Source of the DNA: Bremia lactucae
Lineage: Eukaryota > Oomycota > Peronosporomycetes > Peronosporales > Peronosporaceae
Reading direction: 5' to 3'
Assembly (NCBI RefSeq): GCF_004359215.1
Contig: NC_090614.1
Span: 2,501,673-2,565,672, forward strand
DNA length: 64,000 nucleotides
Part shown: positions 53,047 to 62,875 of the stretch, one piece after another
Numbering within the stretch: the stretch's first letter is position 1
How the letters are laid out: the number at the start of each line of letters is the position of its first letter
The notes under the pieces: model-generated
What the model saw: only the letters and a program-made list of their open reading frames with translations
Databases searched by the model: none
Told to the model about the DNA's origin: nothing
Program-made: the position numbers and the translations under genes

Positions 53047-54750
53047 ATGGTTAACAAGTCCATGCGGTATGCAAATAGTGCGGCGCCTTCGGCTGCGTTT
53101 CATGCAGCCGCGGGCGACGCATCATTGTCTCTTGCGGCAGACATTCCATCTGTCGTCATGTCATCTTCTTCCGCAACTTTTAATGTTGCGGGTGCACGTG
53201 GTGAGTCACCACGTGAGTGCGACCACTCTTCGGAGGTTGAATTTGAATGCGAGTCAGACGAAATGGCAGACTCGGAGAGAGCAGCACAGTCGCCTGATCA
53301 TCGTCAGGCGGCTGACTATGAGCCTTCGAGTGAGGGGGCTTAATCGAATAGACGTACTAATAGCGTTCGCTATAGCATGTTTGGTTCCAACGATGAGGAT
53401 GATTTCTCAGCGCCAGCTCCGTCTTCCGTGCTGTCACCCGCACGTCATTCTGTGCGTGATGATGGCGATGGCGTAAGTCATCGTAATAAAAGTTCCTGTG
53501 GTAGCCCATCTTCAGTGAGTACCACTCATGGGCGTGCAGACGCTAAAATTTCTCGTCTTGCCCCTGAGAAAAGCCGTGGATTTTACAGAAATAGCTAGTC
53601 AGTAGCTCTTCTGGAGAGACAACTCCTCACAATAAATACACTTTATTTATTGCGACAAAGCTACATGGCCTTGATCCCAGTGCGAAGAAGTTTCGCGATG
53701 AAGAAAATCTCTTTCTCGATGCTTTTCTCAAGCATCGATGGTTTAGTCGCATTAATAAGCGAGATAAAAGTCTCGCTTATGCAAGCCTGGAGCGCGTTCA
53801 TTCGCAACGTCAACGACATTGGACGCGAAGCCTGGCTTCAAAGACTTAACGCGATTCGCGTCAATTTTGAAAAACGAACTCCAACCGGTGCAAAGTATAA
53901 ATTGCATCGATTGTCACGTGAAGCTGGGCTTCCATGCCTCACATGGGGTGATCCCTGTCCGTGTTGTGTAGACAACACGAAACGAGTGAAAGGGGACGTC
54001 TACCCCTTTCTTTGCCCTGGGGAAGGGCTCGCATCTCTATTGAGATTCCCAATGCGATTGACGTTTTGAAATCGATTCACAGGCGCAAGGGGTGCGTGTT
54101 TTTCATGGACCTTCTGATCCAACGGAAGGGTCTCCTCATACTGACGGACAAGGCCCTCAACGTCAACAACCAGCTGGGAGCCTCGCTCCTAGCTGTTATG
54201 CGAAGGAGGATAACCGCGCCAGCGAATAAGATAACTTGTTTACTGCCTTTTCACATGACGGTGTTTTAGAATATGTTCTACAAGGAAACGTTGACCACCG
54301 TTGGAATCCACCAATGGTTGTGGTGGAGGAAAGAAAATTAGATCTGACCCGTGTGCCGGGTCTGTAAGTCGAAGTTTGACAAATTTGACCGCTACTCCAT
54401 GTATTGGAAGAGGGTCTTGAACACGAGCGCATTAAGTGTCACTCGTTGGAGCAGACGGTGCAGGCTCACTATATCAAACGGCTGGAAAACCGTTCGAAGA
54501 GTGCGTACTCAATGTTGGAGTACGAACGGAAGTATCACGCTCTTCGTGATGAGCTGTCGTCAGCTCATCGCGGTTTCGAGGAAATTAGGATTCAGTATGA
54601 AAATCTCTAGACTCAACATGAGAGTCTGGTTCGTGATCACAAGAAATTCTTGAAATGGGTGGTCAGATCCGTCCTAGGACGAAACCGCAGACTGATGGTA
54701 CGAGTGGAGTCGACCAACGTAAGACGAATTGTGTATGCATTGCCTCTGCG
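53047..54750 (+). pseudogene. Antisense frame next to 3' LTR A, copy 2 (longer)
   Basis: Plus-strand frames, opposite to the element: 53047-53343 (98 codons, Ser/Ala then acidic, ECESDEMADS, QAADYEPSSEGA); 53377-53598 (FGSNDEDDFSAP, GDGVSHRNKSS, SRLAPEKS); about 53760-54069 (VSLMQAWSAFIRN, REAWLQRLNAIRVNFEKRTP, LHRLSREAGLPCLTWGDPCP); 54404-54610 (HSLEQTVQAHYIKRLENRSK and EYERKYHALRDELSSAHRGF), a likely coiled coil. It is broken by at least three frameshifts or stops. The first 1 kb matches copy 1 at 45930-46845. I know of antisense extra genes in some plant Gypsy elements, but I cannot link this one to a family. Confidence 0.65.
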
Positions 54751-54841
54751 ATGCAGTTAACGGATCCCAAAGAACTTGGGTAGTTGTTTGCTGCTACCCA
54801 CATAGTGCCTACACGCTTAGGAAGACTTACCTAAGCGTGTT

Positions 54842-55168
54842 GTCCATTTCGTACCGGATTCCATTGCTAACGCAGTGAATCGACAAAAACGGAACGCAGA
54901 CAAACATGTAAGAGCAACTGCTCTTTCATTTAAAATGAATGACCTAAAACTACCGTAGTGAGTACTACCGTAGTGAGTAGTACTAGGTCATTACGTAGTG
55001 AGTAGTACCTTAGTGAGTATTACTAGGTCATTACGTAGTGAGTACTACCGTAGTGAGTAGTACTAGGTCATTCATTTTAAATTAAAGAACAGTTGCTCTT
55101 ACATAATTGTCTGCGTCCCGTTTCTGCCGGTTCACTGCGTTAGCAATGGAATCCGGTACGAAATGGAC
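54842..55168. repeat. Inverted pol tail around three 40-bp tandem units
   Basis: The arms 54842-54947 and 55064-55168 are reverse complements at roughly 90 percent by eye. Both encode the same pol segment (HFVPDSIANAVNRQKR), one on each strand. Between them are three 40-bp units (54953-54992, 54993-55032, 55033-55072), each ending TACTAGGTCATT and built from smaller GTAGTGAGTA repeats. Confidence 0.92.
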
Positions 55169-56600
55169 TACTGATCCTCGAGCCAGCAGAAATTCCTGTG
55201 CTGACTCATTTGTTTTGTCTTTTCCAGTGCGCTTTGTGCGCACTGCCATGAGATCTTTCTCATCATCCATGTCGATTGTTTCGACATCGACATCATTCGC
55301 GTCGTTGGTATCTTCGACACGTGATGAGCATGAGCCAGAAATGGTTTTATTCGTGCGAGCCCATCTTCCTTAAAACTAGAGGATCTCTCTAATTGGGTGG
55401 GTATGCGTTGTAGACGCATGCACCGAATTGTTGATGGCGAATTTGACCATCGGTAAAAACTCGCTCCGATTCGATTACGATTGGACGTAACTTCAAAGTC
55501 GATTAAAAATAAACGTTTCGTCTGACCATCTGTCTCTGAATGATCAGAAGTTGACATAGTCAGCCGTATTCCGAGAGATCGGAACATGAATTGCCAAAAC
55601 CCCGCCGTGAATTGTGGATCTCTATCTGTGGCCAATTCACGAAGTAAATCGTGGAGTTTGAATACCGTGTCGATAAAGACGGACACAGCCCGGAGCCGTG
55701 GTCGACTCTGGTACTGCAACAAGATGTACCATCTTGCTGAATCTGTCTACAAAAACAAGAAGTTTATTGTTTTAGTGGTCGTCTTCGGTAAATCCGAAGA
55801 CGAAGTCCATAGATACGGACTGCCAACACTCTGCCGTAAGTAGTGGAGGTTGAAGAGGTGCACGGGATGAAGGGCTAGGCTTTAACCGTTGACAGACCTC
55901 GCAAGCACGAATATACTTGCGCACAAACTGATACTGGTGGGCCAGCAAAATTCATGGGCTTTCTGTGAGATAATTTTTCTAACGTCAACGATGCCCACTT
56001 GTTTGTGCATCGTGACACTCATACATGATTCGCAAACGCTAATCATTGTGAGTTGGGACGACGAAACGTGGAGTGTCGCCGGCAACGGCTTTGTGGTACA
56101 GTAAGCCGTTGCATGTTTTGTATCGACCGGATGCCGATCGATATAAAACCTGTAAATCTTTAAAAAATTAATTGATTGATTCCTCAGATGATCCATTAAG
56201 CGTAAAAGGTCTTTACCTTATGTGTAGGCTTTCTTAATGTCATCAGAAAAAGTTGATGACAGAGCACTTGTAATGCGTGTTGCAACAATGGAACTTTTTT
56301 CACTGTTGGAGTGCGTAGCCAGCTCCGAATCGGGTCGGCATGATAACGCATCAGCGACGACATAAGTCGTCCTGGTTTATATTCCACGGAGAAATTAGAA
56401 TCTGCGAAGGAAGACAGCCATCTCGCCATTCTTTGCGAAAGGTGTAGACTGTTTACGGCACAGGCGAAAGACGCATGGTCTGGAAATACAATGAACGGTC
56501 TATCACCCAATAATTAGAGTCAAACTAGCCAGTGCGTTTTTCATGTCAAGGAGTTCCTTGCCATGCAATGGATAGTTGCGTTAAGCTGGTTGAAGCTGAC
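55082..56600 (-). pseudogene. Family A RNase H and integrase
   Basis: RNase H end: FIVFPDHASFACAVNS, MARWLSSFADSNFSVEY (56510-56390). The integrase zinc region is in the 56196-55882 frame (the MHKQVGIVDVRK and FCWPTSISLC area). The core SMDFVFGFTEDDH is near 55800, followed at once by a stop. TDRDPQFTAGFWQFMFRSLG (55640-55580) has the second Asp and HSETDGQTKR follows. The tail SAQEFLLARGSVVHFVPDS ends at 55082. Several stops. Confidence 0.87.
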
Positions 56601-58112
56601 GCAATTGATAACAGACAACGCGCTCTGCACCTTCTGTGTCATGTTGCGTTAACGCACAGCCCATTGCGAAACCGCTGGCATCTCAGACCACATGAAATGG
56701 TCTGCATCAAGGCAAATACCGACTGGAACTGGGCAGTAGGTATTTGCCTTAATTTGTTCGGGATCAGGACGTACGCCGTGTTCACAGATGATGCACCCAA
56801 GAAGTGGTATTTCGCTTGCAGCGAATATAGACTTCTTGAGATTTGCGTACAACTTATGCTTTCGCATAATATAAGAACCTGATGAACGTGAGTTTTATAA
56901 ACTTTTACGTCCGTCCTTCGGTCCATGGCCGACTATGGACGTACACATCGTCAAAAAAGGTCGGTGCGAATTCTCGCACCGGTCTCAACAGATACGTTAC
57001 GCATCTGTTGGATGTTGCAGGTGTGTTACAAAGCCCCTGAGGCATTACTAGCCATATCCAGAGCATCCCACTGGGAGAGCTCACTGCTGTGTACGGGACG
57101 TCCCGGTCACCCATATGGATCTGATAAAACACATCCATCAGATCCATAGACGAAAAAACGGTACTCTTAGACATACCATTTATGATTACATCTTTTCTCG
57201 GTATCGGTGTTTGAGCCGGTAGCGTTGCTGCATTGAGATTATTGAGTGCGTGCACTTTCCGCCACCCTCCTGTGGCCTTTCGCACACAGAAGGTCGGCGA
57301 GTTATGTGGGGAGGTTGACTTCCTTACATGGCCCGCTTTTACTCGATCGGTAAAGAATTTATCGACCGCAAGTACTTGTTCACGAGGGAGTGGCCACTGC
57401 TTCATGACACAGTATTTCGAGCCCTGTTTGAGCTCGATCTCATGTCGAATGCCTTTAACCTTAGGCAACTCGCACGGAACTGCTTCAGGGAATACATTCC
57501 TGAATTCTATTAAATCCTCATATAGAGGATTTCCCTTGAGTGACTCCCAAGATTGAGTAGTGTATCTTTCAATCCGAGTCTTCACATCGAGGACACTTTC
57601 GTCCATCGATGAGCTGCTGAGAATACGTTCGTTTTCTACAAAAATTACCCTGATCGAATATCGGTAACGTATATTCGTCCACTTTGACGACTTCGCAGAT
57701 CTGCTTGATCTACTACCATGTAGATCTCTAAAGAACCGCTTGGGTTCTAGGGTTGGAAATTGAGTTATCGCCGAAGTTAACTTTGGAGGCGCATACAGAT
57801 CAAGAGTATAAGCGCCTACTCTTGATCCGTCATTAACTAAGACATCCAATGTATCGGTTTCTTCCTAGGACCCTTTTTCACAGGCTGCCGAGGGATTAGT
57901 CTCTCGGGATCTAGAAGTCTAGTAATTTCAACTATTTGAGGAGATTTCTCCTCAAGTACGTGGGGACTTCTTGCCTCAACGGCTTCCGAATGTGATTGCG
58001 CTACCACAGTCGGGTCCTCTACGGTCGACTCTCTACTCGATCTAGGATCATCGTGTTGTCCCTTTGGGGGGCAACCGGTATACTCCTTGAATGCCACCCA
58101 CCAAGCGTACAT
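56601..58112 (-). pseudogene. Family A linker and reverse transcriptase
   Basis: From the linker block RLLDPERLIPRQPVKKGP through TLDLYAPPKLTSAITQFP (57800) to SSSMDESVLDVKTR. RT opens at about 57520 (VKGIRHEIELKQGSKYCV, WPLPREQ, PTFCVRKATGGWRKVHALNN, PAQTPIPRKDVIINGMSK). The catalytic box is FFDDVYVH at about 56950. The frame is open for 315 codons (57849-56905), then breaks into the RT thumb (GCIICEHGVRPDPEQIKA near 56770). Confidence 0.9.
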
Positions 58113-58756
58113 TCATGTCTCAATCCACTCGACCTCTTCGAGTGGTGGACCTTGGGCGCTGCCTGTGCATTAACACAGCCGCCACAAGCTAACTGCACAA
58201 TGTGATTGGTAATCACACTGTGATCTTGTGCAGTTCTACTAACGACCGTACCACAAGTGAGGCCATCGCACTCACTCGTAGTACACCCACACGCTTGTGG
58301 ACGCTCCAAGACGTTCATCGGATGGCCATCGGATGAACAAGTGGCAGGCATCTTTACGGATCGATGCTGCCTGCTGATCCTTGGCATGTATTTTCTGAGC
58401 CAAGGTAGACCTAGGATGACATCAAATTTGTCATCTAAATCCAGTACGATAAAATCATCATCGTACTGTAAATCTTTTAACGTGTAGTGAAATTTCACTA
58501 CTCCTTTCATAACTGTTATCGATGCGCCTGTCGCTAGACGCACCGTCATCCTTGTTGGAGGGATGTCGCACTCAACATATTTGAGCTTACGACCCTCTAG
58601 TGACTGGCGACGAATAAAGTTATTCGACGCTCCGCAGTCCACTAGGGCTCTGAGTGACAAATCATTTGTCACTTTCAACTTCAAGGTGATGAGGGATACC
58701 TCATCACCAGGTGCAGAGACACATAATGATTGTGTGTCTGGAGCAACTTTTGTCAA
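58019..58756 (-). pseudogene. Family A protease region
   Basis: Open for 245 codons. LVDCGASNNFIRRQ (about 58650-58610) is the retropepsin active site with DCG where DSG or DTG is usual. VILGLPWLRKY (about 58440-58390) is the flap-side ILG motif, then RSVKMPATCSSDGHP and the Cys-containing stretch ACGCTTSECDGL. It could still fold, but it is separated from gag by a stop and from RT by a frame change. Confidence 0.88.
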
Positions 58757-58806
58757 GAGATTTGCAAATTCTCTTGAGGTTGCTGGATCAGTAGGGCGTT
58801 GCGCCC

Positions 58807-59409
58807 CTACTGACCCCGTCCATTTTTTGGCGGTCCGCCTCGCTGTTGCGATTTCGCAACAACGTCGGATCCGCGACCGTTGCCCTTTTTGGCATACGAT
58901 CCAAAATTACGTTCAGTACCTTTTGGTGCTGGACGTGGGGCACTACACTCATGAGCGTAATGTCCCAATTTTTGGCAGCGATGGCATTTCTGCGATCGCT
59001 TATTATTCGAAAAGCGAGGTTTCTCGCTTTCGACATAGGAAAGGTCCATGGGTTCTGGACCTCCTAGTTCGTGTCGTCTAGGTGGACGATATGATGACGA
59101 ACTTGCTTGAGCCTGTCTCAAGCTAAAGTCCTCCTGTTCCGCTACGGATATTGCTTCTTCAAGCGTATCCAGTTCCAAGCGGAACAGGTGGGTCTTTACG
59201 GGACCATCCGTAAGACCTTGCATGAACACCGTAATCAACGTGTGTTCATGGACTGGGTTATTGGTAATACAACTCGCTAAGAGTCGTATGTGCTGGGCAT
59301 ATGCGTGCACATCACGCTTGCCTTGCTTAAGTTTCAGAAGCTCTGAACGAGCTCTGAACTCAGCCCTTGGTGGCTCAAACGTCTGTTTGAGTCGGGTTTT
59401 AAAAACCTC
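58807..59409 (-). pseudogene. Family A gag, C-terminal half (N-terminus in gap)
   Basis: Open from the gap edge to 58807 apart from local frame changes. The capsid-like part is LLASCITNNPVHEHTLIT, VFMQGLTDGPVKTHLFRLE. The zinc knuckle CHRCQKLGHYAHEC (about 58980-58940) is an intact CCHC, unlike the plus copy. The N-terminal half falls in the N run. Confidence 0.87.
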
Positions 59410-60384
59410 NNNNNNNNNNNNNNNNNNNNNNNNNNNNNNNNNNNNNNNNNNNNNNNNNNNNNNNNNNNNNNNNNNNNNNNNNNNNNNNNNNNNNNNNNNN
59501 NNNNNNNNNNNNNNNNNNNNNNNNNNNNNNNNNNNNNNNNNNNNNNNNNNNNNNNNNNNNNNNNNNNNNNNNNNNNNNNNNNNNNNNNNNNNNNNNNNNN
59601 NNNNNNNNNNNNNNNNNNNNNNNNNNNNNNNNNNNNNNNNNNNNNNNNNNNNNNNNNNNNNNNNNNNNNNNNNNNNNNNNNNNNNNNNNNNNNNNNNNNN
59701 NNNNNNNNNNNNNNNNNNNNNNNNNNNNNNNNNNNNNNNNNNNNNNNNNNNNNNNNNNNNNNNNNNNNNNNNNNNNNNNNNNNNNNNNNNNNNNNNNNNN
59801 NNNNNNNNNNNNNNNNNNNNNNNNNNNNNNNNNNNNNNNNNNNNNNNNNNNNNNNNNNNNNNNNNNNNNNNNNNNNNNNNNNNNNNNNNNNNNNNNNNNN
59901 NNNNNNNNNNNNNNNNNNNNNNNNNNNNNNNNNNNNNNNNNNNNNNNNNNNNNNNNNNNNNNNNNNNNNNNNNNNNNNNNNNNNNNNNNNNNNNNNNNNN
60001 NNNNNNNNNNNNNNNNNNNNNNNNNNNNNNNNNNNNNNNNNNNNNNNNNNNNNNNNNNNNNNNNNNNNNNNNNNNNNNNNNNNNNNNNNNNNNNNNNNNN
60101 NNNNNNNNNNNNNNNNNNNNNNNNNNNNNNNNNNNNNNNNNNNNNNNNNNNNNNNNNNNNNNNNNNNNNNNNNNNNNNNNNNNNNNNNNNNNNNNNNNNN
60201 NNNNNNNNNNNNNNNNNNNNNNNNNNNNNNNNNNNNNNNNNNNNNNNNNNNNNNNNNNNNNNNNNNNNNNNNNNNNNNNNNNNNNNNNNNNNNNNNNNNN
60301 NNNNNNNNNNNNNNNNNNNNNNNNNNNNNNNNNNNNNNNNNNNNNNNNNNNNNNNNNNNNNNNNNNNNNNNNNNNNNNNNNNNN
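59410..60384. other. Assembly gap (975 N)
   Basis: An estimated-size gap inside the family A element. By comparison with the plus copy it should hold the gag N-terminus, the PBS and the last part of the 5' LTR. Confidence 0.98.
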
Positions 60385-60722
60385 TCTTTATGGTAACTAG
60401 CTTAAAGAGGGTAAAATGAAAACTGTATTAATATAACAAAGTTACGCTTCTTTCTATCTGTTAACTCTGACTTAATTATAAACTAATACTAAACATGCAA
60501 TTGAAATATTATCTCTATCTTATCTTGTAACTCACTTTGATTAATTCTACAGCTGATTAGTCTGCGGAATAAATAGACATAATGGCCTATACCTATTTAT
60601 GGATAAGAATTCTGAACATTACTATCTAAAGTAATATCCGCCAAATATTATATACCTTCTAGATAATGTATTTATTAACAACCTTTAAGTGTTAATTTCA
60701 TGTAACGATACACCACGTTACA
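60385..60722 (-). repeat. LTR A, 5' LTR (partial, from gap)
   Basis: GGTAACTAGCTTAAAGAGGG through CACCACGTTACA aligns with the right three quarters of the LTR at 100-552. The missing part is in the gap. Confidence 0.88.
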
Positions 60723-61039
60723 GATAGTGTCCTTTAAGGCCCCCACTGACTTCGTTTCGTCAATAGTCATGGAGAATATGGTTCTCTCTTCGACTATGGC
60801 ACATAAGAGCTTCATTATATGTGTTTTGTCTTTCTGGGAAATCTAAACGCCGCAGATTATCCCTAGAGGTTGTAAATAGCATAGATTGAAAAGTGAAATG
60901 AATGATTCAAGCTTTAACAAAAAAATTCCGTAGAACTTTCCACTACTTCCAGTTGGGCATGAGACGCAGTGCAACAGTTGATCTTGCCGGACATGCTTTA
61001 TGGGACGTGGTGCAATAGTTGAATTGTATCACTTTTCGA
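60723..61039. other. Spacer between two head-to-head family A elements
   Basis: About 320 bp with no gene and no repeat I recognise. Confidence 0.35.
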
Positions 61040-61268
61040 ACTATTGTCTCGTTGCGTCAATATTTCCAAGTTTGGTAACATTGGAGTATTAAGTCAACTA
61101 ATTATTAAAGATGATTATTTGTACATTTTATCGTATTTCTTCTTATAGAGAATAATTTTTTTTTTCCACTTATAGGAAATAATACTTTATGTTACTGGTT
61201 TATTTAAGTTAAAATTAACGCTGCCAGTCGCTACAGCACACGATTGTTCAATGCGCAAGTAGGCGCCA
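61040..61268. repeat. LTR B fragments, inverted then direct
   Basis: 61040-61196 matches LTR B in minus orientation (GAAATAATACTTTATGTTAC end). 61200-61268 matches it in plus orientation (CGCTACAGCACACGATTGTTC, AAGTAGGCGCCA) and is cut by LTR A at 61269. Confidence 0.72.
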
Positions 61269-61697
61269 TGTAACGGGGTGTATCTTTACGTGAAATTAAC
61301 ACTTAAAAGGTTGTTAATTAATATATTAACAAAAGGTAGAGAATATTACTTTGCATGGTAATATTCGAAAAGCTTATCCATTGGTAGATATATGCCATTC
61401 TATCTTCTTGCTCCGCGGTCCTCAGTCGGCACTGGACGCGGGCAAAGAGGGGTCATATAAGGCTCTATTACATGTTTTGTATTAGTTTATAATTAAGTTG
61501 TTCTAAATGGATAGAAACAGAAGCGCTTAATTATATTATATACATTTTACTTTTAGCTCTCTTTAGAGCAAGTGTTCTAAAGAGAGTCTTCCTCTGCACG
61601 ATCTAGTGTACGTGAAGTGACGTGAGGCACCACTTCAACTGAAGCAGTGCGAAGTGGACTTGTACTGAAGCAGTACAAGTCGTAGTGCCCCGTTACA
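61269..61697 (+). repeat. LTR A, 5' LTR
   Basis: 429 bp from TGTAACGGGGTGTATC to GTGCCCCGTTACA. The following PBS and gag start fix it as a 5' LTR in plus sense. Confidence 0.93.
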
Positions 61698-61699
61698 CC

Positions 61700-61718
61700 T
61701 GGTAGCACTTTGTAGTCC
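61700..61718 (+). other. Primer-binding site TGGTAGCACTTTGTAGTCC
   Basis: It starts two bases after the LTR, as in the family A, B and D copies at 99 (minus), 14047, 18955, 38871 and 52222 (minus). TGG pairs with a tRNA CCA end. TGGTAGCA equals the complement of the usual eukaryotic initiator-Met tRNA 3' end (TGCTACCA); the match beyond that cannot be checked here. Confidence 0.75.
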
Positions 61719-61748
61719 GTCCAAGGACCAAAGTTCCATCATCTGACA

Positions 61749-62875
61749 TGGCCATGTTAGATGATAATGGAAATACGCATCACGTTTCGCGTGATAGCTA
61801 CTTCTTTCTACGTGACATAGAAAGGAGTTCGGTCGAACGAATGTTCGACCGTAGGGAAGGATGTCATCTTGGCCATGCTGTCCGGTTTGGACAGAGATGC
61901 CCTCCATTCAGCCATCGCCAAGTTCATACAACATGAACTTGACGAGGCGAAGGAGAAGATATCAGCAAGGCTCTCAACATGCAGAACTGTTGAGGTTACA
62001 ACAGGTGCAGACCTCGGTACCTGGGATGACGCACAGGCGTCGTCTCGAAACCTTGAAGATTGACATCTCTAAGTATAGGGGAGTCGAAGTAGACTCCCTT
62101 TTAAGATGGTTCGTGGAGTTAGACGATGCCATTAGGGCTTGTCATATCGTCGCCGAGCATATGCAAGTCTCATTTGCTCAATCTAATTTGGCAGGTCGTG
62201 CCAAAACTTTGGTTTTGGTCCTTACGTTGCGCGACCCATATGTTGGGTCGCTAGAGGCTTCAGGGGCCGGCTCAAACAGACGTTTGAACCGCCTAGGTCT
62301 GGGTTTAGAGCTCGTTCAGAGCTTTTGAAACTCAAGCAATGCAAGCGTGATGTTTACGCTTATGCCCATAACATACGACTCTTAGCGAGTTGTATCACGA
62401 ATAACCCAGTTCATGAACATATGTTTGTTACGGTGTTCATGCAAGGTCTTACGGATGGTTCCGTAAAGACCCGCCTGTTCCGCTTGGAGCTGGATACGCT
62501 TGAAGAAGCAATATTCGTTGCGGAACAGGAGGACTTTAGCTTGAGACAGGCTCAAGCTAGTTCGTCATCGTATCGTCCTCCAGGACGACGCGAGTTGGGA
62601 GGTCCAGAGCTCATGGACCTCTCTTACGTCGAAAGCGAGAGGCCTCGCTTTTCGAGCAATAAGCGATTGCAGAAATTCCATCGCTGCCAAAAATTAAAAC
62701 ACTACGCTTATGAGTGTAGTGCCTTACGCCCAGCACCGAGAGGTACTGAACGTAATTTTGGATCGTATGCCAATAAGGTCAACGGTCGCGGGTCCGACGT
62801 TGTTGCGAAATCGCTACAGCGAGGCGGACCGCCAAAAATATTCGGGTCAGTAGGGGCGCAACGCTCTACTGATTC
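61749..62875 (+). pseudogene. Family A gag
   Basis: Starts MAMLDDNGNTHHVSRDS, then frameshifts near 61865 (MLSGLDRDALHSAIAKFIQH in the next frame), again near 62030 (LETLKIDISKYRGVEVDSLL) and again at about 62320 (LKQCKRDVYAYAHNIRLLAS). The last frame runs on into the protease. The zinc knuckle has lost its first Cys (FHRCQKLKHYAYEC). A functional gag needs one frame, so this copy is dead. Confidence 0.87.

Larger units (their letters stand above)
52487..60722 (-). mobile_element. Gypsy family A element, nearly full length, defective
   Basis: Order on the minus strand: 5' LTR (60722 down to the gap), gag, protease, RT, RNase H, integrase, fold-back of the pol tail, an antisense frame, polypurine tract, 3' LTR (52928-52487). 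Total about 8.2 kb if the gap length is right. The 3' LTR lies against a truncated LTR B. Flanks do not show a matching target duplication (TGGCG left, GATAG right), so one end may have recombined. Stops in integrase (for example FTEDDH*NNK) make it non-autonomous. Confidence 0.8.

Noticed and set aside
54953..55072. CRISPR-like array (three 40-bp units)
   Set aside because: The units are adjacent without spacers, in a eukaryotic retroelement; it is a minisatellite.
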